This document shows positions 46,230-58,045 of a stretch of DNA of 64,000 nucleotides, piece after piece (position 1 is the first letter of the stretch; each line of letters starts with the position of its first letter). The notes under the pieces were generated by a model, which was not told the origin of the DNA, made no database searches, and saw only the letters and a list, made by a program, of their open reading frames with translations. The translations under genes and the position numbers were made by a program. This DNA comes from Phaseolus vulgaris (Eukaryota > Streptophyta > Magnoliopsida > Fabales > Fabaceae), in contig NC_023750.2 in assembly GCF_000499845.2 (NCBI RefSeq), positions 15,355,503 through 15,419,502 on the forward strand, written 5' to 3'.

Positions 46230-46796
46230 GCATGCTAGAGGAATTAGTAAATGGGTTGATTGCAACATTAAAGAGAGTTAAGGATTTGTTTACATGGAAA
46301 ACAGTGATATTTTAGGAATAGATCCTGATGCTATTTCACATAAGCTGTCTGTTTTTCGAGAAGCAAAGTCAGTAGCTCAAAAAAAAAAGAAAGATGGGGA
46401 AGAAAAATAGAAAGTGGTGCTTGTTAAAAAGTCGAGTGAAAAGTGGAGAACGTGTACCGATACACAGATTTAAATAAGGATGCTCGGAGGACTCGTATCC
46501 ACTGTCGAGCATTGATAGATTGGTTGATGGGGCTTCCGGCCAAGCTGTGATGAATTTTTAAGATGCTGATTTCGGTTACAATCAAATACAAATGTACAAG
46601 CCGAATATACCCAAGAAAACTTTCACCACTGAAATGGAAAATTATAGTTATAAAGTCATGTCTTCTGGCTGGAAAAATGCTGGAGCAACGTATCAAAGAT
46701 TGATGGATAAGGTGTTTAAGGAGCAGATTGGGAGGAATATGGAAGTCTATGTGGATGACATGATTGTCAAGTCATGTGTGGTGGACGAGCATATGT
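46230..46796 (+). pseudogene. Tat-1 reverse transcriptase remnant
   Basis: Frames give SILxIDPDAISHKLSVFREAK-like pre-RT wording, then DADFGYNQIQMYKPNIPKKT, YKVMSSGWKNAGATYQRLMD and MEVYVDDMIVKS with the catalytic YVDD box. Several stops lie upstream (46315-46560). Reading ends at HM in 46795, where LTR-like sequence begins, so the 3' half of pol is deleted. Confidence 0.8.
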
Positions 46797-47240
46797 AAGA
46801 AATAAGAAATAATAGTAAGACTGAAAATCAAATAAGAAATAAATAAAGTAAAATATTATAACAAAGTCCAATAAATTGGCCCAAACACAAGGAGTATATT
46901 TAATAAATAATGAATAGAAGGAGTAAAAGCCCAATTGGGTTAGAGGCCCAATAAGAAAGCATTATAAATAGGTGATCAATTCAAGAGGTGAGTAGAGTGA
47001 ATTTATCTGATAATTATCATTGGAGTCTCTTGCAGCTACACACTCCTACCCGAGAGCTGTGTCAGACCAAAAGTCAAGAGATCCAGTTGACCCAACCCAT
47101 AGAGTGAGATTCCATAGGTTATAACTAAGCCCAAGTTCAAATCAGAGGAATAGTAAGTCGAAAGCCCAAACCCGAGAAAGAAGATCGAGAAGTGGACAGG
47201 TTCAGAATAAGAAGTTTGTTTTTAGGACCTTGTAAGAACA
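46797..47240 (+). repeat. Tat-1 3' LTR, 5'-truncated
   Basis: It corresponds to about the last 440 bp of the 5' LTR and ends cttgtaagaaca. The missing start coincides with the deletion that removed the rest of pol. Confidence 0.8.
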
Positions 47241-48417
47241 TAAACCTAGAAGAAATCGTTTTCATGACTCAAACACCAGGTTTTTAGATAGATAAGAATC
47301 ACCTTATTTGCAAGTCTCAAAAGGCTATTTAGGGTCTCAAGCAATCACCAAGATCTTGGTTTCACAAGCTAAATGTCACTCTCTACTCTCTTGGTTTCTC
47401 TTATACTAAAAGTGGTTCATCACTTTTTATTAAACTTAAAAACATTATTATTTTGTATGTACTCATTTATGTTGATGATATTATGATCATATGGAATTCT
47501 TGCACGATTATTCAATCTTTTATTGCTTCCATTCAAACACTGTTTGGTTTGAAAGACCTTGTTCGTCTTCAATACTTTCTTGGTATGAAAGCTACATAGA
47601 CAACTAATGAAGATCTACATCTTTCTCAAACAAAATATATCAAAGATATCTTACAAAAATATAATATGCTCTCATCCAAACCACAACCAACTCCTATGAT
47701 TTCTTCTTCCAAACTGGCTCAAGATGGCAGTATTACTTTTGAAGACCCCTCACTATACCGTTCCATCTTTGGATCTGCATTATGTACTCATCACACATTC
47801 ATAATTGTCTTATGGTGTAAAAAAAATCTATCAATATATGCATCAACCCCAACAACATCACTAGAAGGCACTGCGCTATCTTGCTAGAACTATTGCTCAT
47901 GGTCTTCATCTCAAACACTCCTTTCATCTTCATCTACATGCTTTCATTGATACTGACTAGGAATCTGGTCCGATGATCAAAAGTCTACATCCGGTTATGT
48001 CATTTATCTTGACCAAAATCCTATAGCATGGATGTTCTGCAATCAAAAATTGGTGTCAATAAGCATTACAAAAATCGAGTATTGTAGCATTGCAACAACT
48101 TTGGTTGAGATCAAATGGATTTCCAATCTTCTACATTAGATCAACATTGCTTTCCCGACTCCAAAAATCTACTTTGATAATCTTGGTGCAGTTCTTCTAG
48201 TAATCAATCCCATCATGCATTCCAAAACCAAGCATTTTGATCTACACTTGCATTTTGTCAGAGATTATCTAAAACAAAAGTAACTCCAACTCATTCATAT
48301 TCTGAGAACCTTACAAACTGCAGATGTTCTAACCAAATCTCTTATTGGATCACTTTTTCAGCATTTCATAACTAAACTAATGGTTGTTCAAAATTCAACC
48401 ATTAGTTTACGAGAGAT
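47241..48417 (+). pseudogene. copia-C, part 2: reverse transcriptase and RNase H
   Basis: It continues RT with LEEIVFMTQTPGF, SPRSWFHKLNVTLYSLGFSY, LIYVDDIMI (catalytic box intact), LFGLKDLVRLQYFLGMKAT and YIKDILQKYNMLSSKPQPTP. RNase H wording follows in shifted frames (SGYVIYLDQNPIAW, HSKTKHFDLHLHFVRDYL, TLQTADVLTKSLIGSLF) to about 48360. Stops at about 47288, 47326, 47600 and 47887 show decay. Confidence 0.85.
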
Positions 48418-48526
48418 GTTACATAATTAGTTTACGAGAGATGTTACATAATACAACCTTAATTGTTAGATTTATGAATGCTACATTTAACTATAAGTGT
48501 ATCTTTGTAGTTATTCTATAAATAAG
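48418..48526 (+). repeat. copia-C 3' LTR, part 1 (with 24 bp duplication at its start)
   Basis: The LTR start tgttacataa with its preceding purine-rich tttacgagaga is present twice (48418 and 48442), a 24 bp tandem duplication of the PPT/LTR junction. A TATA-like ctataaataag lies at its end, exactly where Tat-2 is inserted. The LTR continues after 52490. Confidence 0.7.
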
Positions 48527-49330
48527 TGTACCGCCCTGGTGGTCGGGTGTGATGACGTGGCATCCTGCTACAGTGTAGGCGTGTTGACAAGGCGCCAGGT
48601 TGGCAGAAGGGAAGGAAGTCGGGGGACACGTGTAGTCGCCAGTTGTTAAGCTGGCGTGTTCCGACTTCCAGCTTACCAGAATGGGCGATCGCCAGGTTGA
48701 AGATGAAGTCGCCAGATGTAGGCCCAGGCGACCAGGCGACCAAGCAGTCGGAGATCGCCAGAACAAGCACATCGCCGAAGATGAAGGAGAAGCAGATTAT
48801 GAAGGCGGCCGGCGAGACCACAGGGAAGGTGTATGAAGGCCCCTAACTCGCCAGTTCCAGTATAGATCGCACTCCTAAGTTAGCTATGCACTGGGCAGCA
48901 CCATGCATAAGTAACTTAGCCAAAATGAGAGTAGAAGCAGCGCCAAGTCAGGGAGCCTCCAGATGATGGCACGTGTACAGTTGGATGCGAGCCACGTGTC
49001 CAAGTCTGTAACTGCCAGGAGAGAGAAAGCCACCAGGTATATAAGAGTTCTTAACAAACTTTCTGAGGTACGCACGTTCAGTTCATACACTTTACGCTTG
49101 CGAGTGATAGAGCTGTTTGTGAGAGAGGATTTGCACGGTTCTAGTTCTCTTAGTTTTTGGTGATACCGTCACTGACTTGAGCGTCGGAATGCGATCGGCC
49201 GCAGCGGCGCCGTATCGTTTCTTTGCAGGCTCTTGAAGTAGATCCCGGAGAGGAACGAAGGTGAGAAGCGGTGCGCACGTCGATCCTTTGACGAGGCATT
49301 CTCCGGCGTTCCGGTCAACAGGCAGGATCA
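48527..49330 (+). repeat. Tat-2 5' LTR
   Basis: It runs TGTACCGCC...CAGGATCA. The promoter-like part has CACGTG at 48627, 48970 and 48993, and TATATAAG at 49038-49045. Between 48630 and 48780 the motif tcgccag recurs about five times. The last ~430 bp match 1-444 of this window. Confidence 0.92.
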
Positions 49331-49708
49331 TCAGGCGCCCACCGTGGGGCCGTGTAAAACTTGCTCCCATCCACAGCGTGAGTTCGTGGAAGTTTCGAGG
49401 TTTTCTGCGTGGTTGTGTGCTGGTGCAACCGTCGTTCGCAGTTTCTTTGAGTTTCGTTCGGTGAAATTGCGTTTTGAACCGTTCGTTTGGCTTTTCGATC
49501 GGTGGAGTAAGGTTCTTTTTGCTGATTACGCGTAGTCTGTTTGGTGGAAGTTCGAGTTCTTTCGCTTGTTTGGTTGTTCGCAGGGAAGCGGTGGTTTCTG
49601 GCGAAGTTGTGGTTTTCTTTGAAGGCTTACGGTGTTCTTGAGTTTTCTTGCACTGTTTTGCACTGTTTCTCCGATTGATCGCTGATTCGATCGAGGCTGA
49701 AGTGTTGT

Positions 49709-52489
49709 TTGCTGCATTCCTGTGATTCGCTGAAGTTAATGAGAAAAATGAGAAGCAATCGTTCCAGTCCCGTGGCGCTTGTCGCTGCTGAAGGCGACGC
49801 CGCCATGACCATGGCGCAGATGGCAGAAATGATGCGTTCGTTGCAGGCAACTGTGGAAGCCTCGCGCGTAGAGCAGGCGAGGATACATGAGGACCTGGTC
49901 GCCTCTCGCGCCAGGAACGAGGAGCTCAGCAAGGTAACTGAGGAGCTGCGTCGAGATCTTCAGGAGCAGCAAGGACGTTCTTCTGCTGAAGAGGTGGCGC
50001 CGTCGACGCCACCTCGTGTTTTCCCAATGCCTTTTGTTCAGGCGATTACCGACACGCCTATTCCCACGAGCGTGGTTCCGGTTAAGGCTGTCTTTACCGG
50101 CGTGGAGGATCCAGAGGCTCATCTGACCACGTTCCACACGCAGATGATGCTGTCGGGAGGGTCAGACGCCGTCTACTGCAAGATGTTCGTAAGTACGCTC
50201 CAGGGAACGGCGATGGAGTGGTTTGTGAGCTTGCCGAACGGCCACATAACCAATTTTCAACAGTTCTCGAAAATCTTCGTCGAGCAGTACATTGTGAATA
50301 AGGCACCGCCCAGGGTGTCCTATGATCTGTTTGATATAAGGCAGTACCATGGGGAGTCCCTCAGAGACTACCTCAATCGCTTCGGAGCGCAGATGGTCAG
50401 ATCGCCAGCCAAGGATGAAGAAATGCTGGTCTATGCCTTCAAGAAGGGCGTGCAGCCAGGGCCATTCTGCGAGGCCTTGATCAGGGCTCACCCAGCGACC
50501 TTTGCTGAAGTCAGGCGACTTGCAGTGGCCCACATCGCCGACGAGAGTGAAGTCGCCGAGAAGAGAGGCAGCGTGGCTCCCGCCAGGCCACGCGCCCAGA
50601 CCAGGATCCAGCCGCAGAGGGTGCTGGAAACGGCGGCGGCGGCCAGAAAAGACCAGAGGACTCGCCATCCTTACGACAGGAGAAACAAGGGAAGAAGCCA
50701 AGCGCGCCAACAACCAGCACGCCGGGAATACAATCGCCCGCCTAAGCACAAATTTGTCATGGGACTAGCGGACCTGATCGCTATCCCTAACATATCTGCT
50801 AGGTTGAAAGCGCCTGAGAAGGTGGGCGACAAGGTGCTGGGGTCAAAGCCGGACGCCTGGTGTGAGTTCCACCAGTGTTTTGGCCACACTTTGGACTCGT
50901 GTTTGTCTTTAGGATACCAGCTCGACGATCTGGTTAAGAGCGGGTTCTTAAATGACTATCTGCTGGACAGGAGGACGGGGGGAGCGTCGAGTTCCCAGCC
51001 AGCAGGTGGGGAAGCCCAGCAACACGAGATGCCTATCCATGGGGAGATCCACACCATTGCAGGGGGTTTCTCAGGTGGTGGATGCACCGCATCGCAGAGG
51101 AAAAAGTATGCGCGATTGGTGATGACAGTGGACATGTTTGAAGATCACTCGCCGGAAGTGGACATTACGTTCACAAAGCAGGATCTTCGGGACGTTGTGC
51201 CTCATGACAACGATCCCATAGTTATTTCGTTGGTTACGGCGGGAAGGAAGGTCCACAGAGTTCTGGTGGACCAAGGAAGCTCGGCAGACGTGATGTTCTG
51301 GCCGACTTTCACGCAGCTGGAATTGCCCCTTGACCAGCTAAGGCCCTATGGAGGGTGCTTATATGGGTTCGCTGGCGACCAGGTGGAGGTCAGGGGGTAC
51401 ATTGAGCTGAGAACCACGTTTACAGATGAGGCTGGGTCGAGGACGGTGAAAATCAAGTACCTCATCGTAAACGCCCCTTCAGCATATAACATCCTGTTGG
51501 GAAGGCCCACTCTTAACAGGATAGGCGCCATTCCGTCGACTCGGCACATGAAGGTAAAGTTGCCGTCCATGGAAGGGGTGGTGATCACGATCAAGTCTGA
51601 TCAGAAAGAGGCGAAAAGGTGCTATGAGAATAGCCTGAAAAACAAAAGATCAGTGAGTTATGTAACAACCACCCCACCTCCCGGTGTGAAGCCCAGACCG
51701 CCGGTAACGGAGGAGGCCGCCGGAAGGGATGTAGAGATGGTAGACACTGAGCTAGGGGAGAGGAATGCTGGCCTGGAGGAGGAAGAGGCGCGGAATCGCC
51801 CCGAGGAAGCAAGGGAACAGGGAATCGCCAGGGCGGTGATCGCCAGAGAATCCAGGCCCAAACCTGTTGAGCAGTGGCTCGAGAAGGAGATCGGAGGGAA
51901 AATCTTCAAGCTCGGAAGATCTCTGGAGGTCGATCTCCAGGACCAGATCGCCAAGGTGATTGAGCGGCATCTGGACGCGTTTGCTTGGTCCGCTTCGGAC
52001 ATGCCCGGGATCGATCCCGACTTCTTGTGCCATCATCTGGCGATGGACAACATGGTGAGACCGGTGCGACAAAGGAGAAGAAAATTCAATGAGGAGAGGA
52101 GGCAGGCGATCAGGGACGAAACACAGAAACTCCTCGCTGCAGGCCACATCAGGGAAGTCCAGTACCCTGAATGGTTGGCAAATGTCGTACTGGTGAAGAA
52201 GAGTAACGGGAAATGGCGCATGTGCGTCGATTTCACCGATCTGAACAAAGCTTGCCCAAAGGATTCGTATCCTTTACCGAGCATTGATGCCCTGGTTGAT
52301 AGTGCTGCAGGGTGCAAGCTGCTGAGTTTCCTGGATGCCTTCTCGGGCTATAATCAGATCAAGATGCATCCCATGGATGAAGAAAAAACAGCCTTCATGA
52401 CGGAGAGGAACGAAGGTGAGAAGCGGTGCGCACGTCGATCCTTTGACGAGACATTCTCCGGCGTTCCGGTCAACAGGCAGGATCAATAA
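49709..52489 (+). pseudogene. Tat-2 gag-protease-partial RT frame fused to LTR remnant
   Basis: The frame is open for 926 residues. The likely Gag start is the ATG at 49709, or 49739 (MRKMRSNRSSPVALVAAEG). It has a coiled N-terminal region (residues 30-95), a capsid-type gag (HLTTFHTQMMLSGGSDAVYC, MEWFVSLPNGHITNF), a C/H segment CEFHQCFGHTLDSC, and protease LVDQGSSAD near residue 520. RT starts near residue 815 (ANVVLVKKSNGKWRMCVDFT, LDAFSGYNQIKM). At EEKTAFMTE the RT stops; the remaining ~28 residues come from LTR sequence (NEGEKRCARRSF...). The YxDD box, RNase H and integrase are missing, so there is no complete polymerase. The Gag-protease part has no visible lesion and could still be expressed. 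Confidence 0.88.
52401..52485 (+). repeat. Tat-2 3' LTR remnant (85 bp)
   Basis: It aligns without gaps to 49246-49330, the end of the 5' LTR (cggagaggaacgaaggtgag ... caggatca). It joins RT coding sequence directly at cggagagg. Confidence 0.9.
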
Positions 52490-52490
52490 G

Positions 52491-52580
52491 TATATCAGTT
52501 TTTCTTTGTACTTTCTCACTCATTTGTTTTTTCTTTCTTTCTTCTCCTCCTTTGTACATTCACATTCACAATAATAAAAA
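52491..52580 (+). repeat. copia-C 3' LTR, part 2
   Basis: After the ataag duplication the sequence runs tatatcagtttttctttgta and a CT-rich stretch, as expected downstream of the TATA box in 48418-48526. The end of the LTR is not certain; ttgtacattcacattcaca near 52570 is a candidate. Confidence 0.45.
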
Positions 52581-53162
52581 AGAAAATAAAAAATTTGGTA
52601 TGTACTTTTACAAAAACATTATACTCTTTTTATAACAAAAAATAAATACTATTTTTTGTGATACTTCTCTCTTTAAAACAAAACGTATTTATTTTTTAAA
52701 AAATACAAATTTTTATTGACGGATTTAAAAAAATAAATAAAGATTCCCATAACTGAACAAAGAACTCAAAAATTTAAAGGGAAGATAAGATGGATAAAAT
52801 AAAATAAAGTGAATTATTTTGTCAACATAATACAATAAATAAAAAGTGATGATAGTTGACTTAAAAGTTATAAGTAATTAAAAATGTGATACAATGTTTT
52901 TTCTTTTAAAGGATATAAAAAATTCTTATAAATTGATAATTGGGTGAAGACAAAAGGCATTCATTAAACATTTGAGCCTCTCATTTATCTCTTTATCTGA
53001 ACAATTTTCCTCAGTAAGCAGTATACTTTTTGAAACACGATTATGTTTTTTGAGTTTAAAAATATAAATCTCTTTTTAAAAGTTTATTACAAGGTCTACT
53101 TTTAACATTCTCTTGATTTTAAACATTATTTTTATTATTTTCACATTTATCAATTAACTTTT

Positions 53163-53197
<35 letters not shown>

Positions 53198-53318
53198 CAC
53201 AAAAGATAACTAATAAACGTAAAAGTAATACTTAAAATTAAGAGAAGAGTAGAAGGGACACTCTAATAAATTTTTAAAGAGATTTATATTTATAAACTTG
53301 AAAAACACAATTGCGCTT

Positions 53319-53375
<57 letters not shown>

Positions 53376-53715
53376 CACGATTATGAAAAAAATATTGATG
53401 GAAATTCACAAATAAAATGACGGCATTCATCACGTTAATCAATAATATGATTGATCTTTCATGTTACAGCCTTAATAGATATATTAATTGAAAGTCAAAT
53501 GGATATGTTGGTTAGTTGACTTATAAAACGTCGTCAATGATGTTTTATTTATTTTTGGTGATTTTAGACTATAAAAAGGTTCACTGATAACATTTTAAAA
53601 TTAAAGAAATATTTATATAAACAATGTATAAATGATATTTTCATATTCAGAAAAATAAAACAATAGAAAGTTGAATTTTTAGGTTAAACATTTTTTAAAT
53701 TACTAAAATACAGTG

Positions 53716-53752
<37 letters not shown>

Positions 53753-54421
53753 TCTAATTACATACAAATTGTGTAAGACCAATCTATTCATGAGAAAATT
53801 TTCTCAATTACATTATTACTTTATCTATTTAAACAAAAAAAATATTTTTTTTCTTTATTTCTATTTCTCATTTACTTTTATACTTTCCATTTAATCTTCT
53901 TATTTCTTTCATATTATTTTTACTTTCGATTCAAAATAGGATTCTCTTTGTTTCCATTTGTTGTCGTCTATATGTGAGTACGAAATGACAAAAATGTACT
54001 TTTTTTTTTCTTTCTCGCTCAATGCAAAGAAAGCATTGGAAAAGACAGCATGACCCATATGCATTCTTTGGTAATACTGTTTGTTTTTTTTATACACTAC
54101 CCAAAATAAATTATTAAATAACAATCAAATTTAGAAATAAAAAATAATTAGTAACTATATTGATTAACTTAGATACTAGTATAAAAACTAAAAAATTATT
54201 CGTATCTAGAGTAATTTCTAACAACAAATTATAAAATAGTTTTTAAATTGGTATTTAACTATTAGTTACCAATGTTTTAGCCACTTATTACTTTATATTC
54301 TAACTTAATTTATTAACTTAGAAACTATATTTATAAATTTTTATTAATAATATAAAATACTTTAAATACCAATAATTTTTAGTTTATAAAATTGTGTTTA
54401 ATTTTAGTCAAATAGTAACTA
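52581..54421. other. AT-rich intergenic sequence with three (AT)n tracts, no gene seen
   Basis: (AT)n tracts lie at 53166-53193, 53322-53372 and 53720-53749. The frames present are short and low-complexity. I found no TIR, LTR or RNA gene. Confidence 0.5.
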
Positions 54422-54676
54422 ATTATTTTGTTATCTAAAATTAATTTTTATTTAATGATTTTCTTGTAAAAATAGAAAACCTTTGAACCAACAAAAATCG
54501 ATTATTTCAACATAAACATCGATTTTCCTTCTATTTTTAGTTAAAAATTATTTTGTTATCTAAAATTAATTTTTATTTAATGATTTTTTTTAAAGATTGA
54601 AAACGTTTGAACCAACAAAAAAATCGATTATTTGAACATAAACATCGATTTTTCTTCTATTTTTAGTTAAAAATTG
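54422..54676. repeat. Tandem duplication with ~125 bp period containing ATCGAT motifs
   Basis: Two copies share ttgttatctaaaattaattt, ttgaaccaacaaaaa and cataaacatcgattttt. Further aacatcgat/aacatctatt variants follow to about 54850, resembling on a smaller scale the palindrome cluster at 39264-39478. Confidence 0.8.
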
Positions 54677-54883
54677 ATGTTGTATTGCCTTTGAAAAAGC
54701 AAAACATCTATTATCCAATGTTTTTTTTTCAGTGAACATCAATGTTGGACTATCCATAATCAATGTTGCAGTGTCTTTGTACATATAGAACATTTATTAT
54801 CCATGACTTTCTTTACCAAACATCGATTTCATTACTCATAATCTATTATGAATTGAATTTTTTGATTTTTTAATGACATTAAA

Positions 54884-55830
54884 TAATTTAAATTTTGTAT
54901 TTATTTATAATTTTGAATATTTTAAAAATTTAATATATTTCAGATTTTTTTTAAATAGGACATTAAATAATTTATATTTTGTATTTTTTTATAATTTTTA
55001 ATAATTTTAAATTTTTATTTATTTTATATTTTTATTTAAATAACACATTAAATAGTTTAAATTTGTATTTATTTAAAATTTTCTATAATCTAAATTTTTT
55101 ATTTATTTCATATTTTTATTTAAATAGGACATTAAATAATTTAGATTTATATTTATTTAAATTTTTTAATAATTTAAATTTTTTATTTATTTCAAATTTT
55201 TATGGCAGAACATTAAATAATTTAGAATTTGTATTTATTTATAATTTTAAATATTTTAAAAATTTTATACATTTCAAATTTTTATTTAAATAAGACATGA
55301 ACTAATTTATTTATTTTTATTTATAATTTTAAATAATTTAGGAATTTTATTTATTTTAAATTTTTATTTAAATATTAAATTAAGTAATTTAGGATTTGTA
55401 TTTATTTCAGATTTTGAATAATTTAATAATTTTATTTATTGATAATGTTTTTAAGTAGGTCATTGGATAGTTTAGAATTTGAATTTTTTTAATAATTTAA
55501 TAATTTTATTTATTTTAGATTTTTATTTAAATATGAAATTAAATAATTAAGAATTTGTATTTATTTAAGATTTTGAATATTTTAAAAATGTTATATATTT
55601 TATGTTTTTATTTAAATAGAATATTAAATAATTTAGATATATATTTATTTAAATTTTTTATTAAAATACAAAATTAAATAATTTAGAATTTATATTTATT
55701 TAGAATTTTGAATATTTTAAAAAAATTTATATATTTCATTTTCATTTAAATAAGAAATTAAATAATTATATTATATTTATTGATTTTTTATTAATTTATT
55801 AATTTTAAATTTTATTGAAATAGAATATTA
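54884..55830. repeat. AT-rich minisatellite, about 12 units of ~84 bp
   Basis: Units begin attaaataatttaga(a)tt and contain tgtatttatttataatttt, attttaaaaattttat and tttcaaatttttatttaaat. Starts are visible near 54884, 54962, 55047, 55131, 55212 and on to 55800, with diverged and shortened units. The frame at 54979-55293 is only a translation of this repeat. Confidence 0.8.
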
Positions 55831-57912
55831 AATAGTCATTCAGACAATTTCATATAATTCTTATTTTTTCGAAATAACTTCTTACACTTACACTGAAAAT
55901 AATGTTTTAATTAGAAGAAATTATAATTTATAAATAAATAAATCAAATTAATATTTCTTTAATATTTAAATACCATAATAAATTACGAAACTTAAATTAA
56001 AAAAATACAATTTCAATTACATCCATTACACTACTTACAAACTTTTATAAATTATTTCTAAATTTTCTATTCTAATTATCTTAATTTAAACAATATTACT
56101 TTCTTCATATTTTTCCATAATCCTTTCTAAATTATTTCTAAATTTTCTATTCTAATTATCTTAATTTAAACAATATTACTTTCTTCATATTTTTCCATAA
56201 TCCAAGGAAAGCATAAAATGTAAAATTCAATAGTGTGTCTGAAAAAGTTAACCTGCTCTTCAACCATTTTCCATGACAATATTTAGAAGAGATAAACATA
56301 AAGCTTGAGAAACATCCATAGTTTAGATTATCCAAACCCAAACATGTTGAAGTTTTTTACACGATTAAACTAATTTCAAACGCGTTGAACACATGGAATT
56401 TATAATTGAAAAGAAAAGATACAAAATCACGGAATTTAAAGACAGTTTAGGAAATTTCATATTCAGTAGTATACGGTTATCTAACTAAACACTATTAATT
56501 CAAAAATAAAATCTAGATTGCATAAGAAATGAACACCACTGTTCTTCTTTCAACAAATTATTCAACTCCTCTTTAAACAAAAATTAACAATCAATTTTTA
56601 GATAAAGCTGGCAGAAAAAAGAGAGTGACAACACAAAAGACAATAAAGTCAAATTCATTGCTCAAAGCCCCTCTATGGAAAAGCAAATTAACAGCAATTT
56701 TTTTAGTGTCTACTCTAATTTTAAAAACAGGATTGAATATGGATGAATTTATTCTCATGTCTTTTTTGTCAAGATTTTAAATATATGTGATAAAAAATTA
56801 AATTGACTTTTTTAGTGTAATATATCAATTTTAATACGTGTCGATAAAGAATAAAATAAAAGAAGTATATTTAAACATTTTTTTGTTAATACACAAATAT
56901 TCATAAAATTTATATTTTTAAAATATTATCAATATTAAATCAAGTTAAAATAAAGTCAAAACACACTCTAAACTGTCTTAAAAATATATCAAAATTAATT
57001 TTAAAACTTGAAGTGATCCAAATTAATATATTGGAGTGGCTCAACTGAAAGGAACTGTGTGTTAGTGGAGATTATTTCCACACACGTTACTATAATTATG
57101 AAATCGTGGTCAAATATTTGATTTGTTCTTAAGCATATTACATTAGCGTGAGTGTTACATTATAAATGAAAATACACATAAAAATGGATTTTGAAACAGC
57201 CCAAGCAAGCTTTGGACACAGCTTGGCGAATAAAATTGATCAAATTCGGCAATTAGATCAATAAAGTTATTCTAAACAAGATCCTAATATCATTGTAGAA
57301 AATTGATTTTGTAGCTTTTGTTCTCGGTGGCTAAGGTGTGTGTTGAATGAAGATAGGTATGTAAAATGTTATAATTAAATGATAATGCATTATTCAACAA
57401 CAAGGTGACTTTACAGGTTTATGAGAATAACATGTTGTCAATTGCTTCAGTGTGGTCCCGTTCCACTTTTTAAGGCAGAATCCTACTCCTTACCTATGGA
57501 CAAAAGCACTGAAATTCAACTCAACTTTCCATCCTCTGACTCAACTTTGTGCATGGCCAAACTATTAAAAAATTCACTAAAAGCCTAAGTATTCAATTAG
57601 GAAAAAATTCTCAAATTTGACTTGGGAAATTAAAAACTTGAAAAATGAGGTAACTTATTGAAATGGTAAAGCATCACATATACACATATTTACTCAAAGG
57701 AAACCGAAGAAGAAAAGGAAGAAATGTAATTGTGTTTCATTGAACTAGAGAACAACTCTTTTTCCACAAAACAAAGCTTCGTAACAAAAATTACTTTCAA
57801 AGTTACAATCAACGGTTATATAGAAGACAACTAGAAGGAAACAAAGTAAGATTGTCTCTCTTAAGATCATCCTCTTGATGAAACATAGTCATTAAGAGAT
57901 GATTGTCAAGAC
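55831..57912. other. Intergenic, no gene seen; 80 bp tandem duplication at 56051-56203
   Basis: The unit attatttctaaattttctat...catatttttccataatcc is present twice (56051 and 56131). The rest is AT-rich without recognised features. Confidence 0.5.
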
Positions 57913-58045
57913 CCACTGTATCATACACACAATACATGATTGTCTACAAAATCACTGCATCAGATGCACAACACAGGATCGTCTAGTCGTTACATAATCA
58001 TTATATCAAACGCACAATACAATCAAACACACAATACAAGATCGT
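57913..58045. repeat. Three imperfect ~45 bp repeats
   Basis: The motif (c)acaatacaagatcgt(t/c) with atca(g/a)a(t/c)(g/a)cacaa occurs three to four times in short succession, next to the GC-richer Tat-type element on the right. Confidence 0.6.

Larger units (their letters stand above)
42503..47240 (+). mobile_element. Tat-1: old Tat-type Ty3/gypsy element inside copia-C
   Basis: A 5' LTR of 515 bp (42503-43017), a primer-binding-like tggtgcccaccatggggcc, decayed gag, protease and RT, and a truncated 3' LTR (46797-47240) follow in order. The pol region stops just after the YVDD box and runs into the LTR, so RNase H and integrase are deleted. Flanking 5 bp do not match (tgtat and taaac). The two LTRs differ at roughly one site in ten by eye, so the element is much older than the CRM-like one. 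Confidence 0.85.
48527..52485 (+). mobile_element. Tat-2: internally deleted Tat-type Ty3/gypsy element inside the copia-C LTR
   Basis: A complete 804 bp 5' LTR is followed by a primer-binding-like ggcgcccaccgtggggcc, a long gag-protease-RT frame and only the last 85 bp of the 3' LTR. The flanks ataag (48522-48526 and 52486-52490) are a perfect 5 bp target duplication. This shows that the element integrated whole and was shortened later, or that an already shortened copy was mobilised in trans. GC content is clearly higher than the surroundings. Confidence 0.92.

Noticed and set aside
50162..50749. 195-residue minus-strand frame and several others opposite Tat-2 gag
   Set aside because: They are antisense shadows of the GC-rich Gag-protease frame, with no domain and no conserved start.
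54979..55293. 104-residue frame rich in F, L, N and Y
   Set aside because: It translates the AT-rich minisatellite; its apparent protein repeats reflect the DNA repeat.
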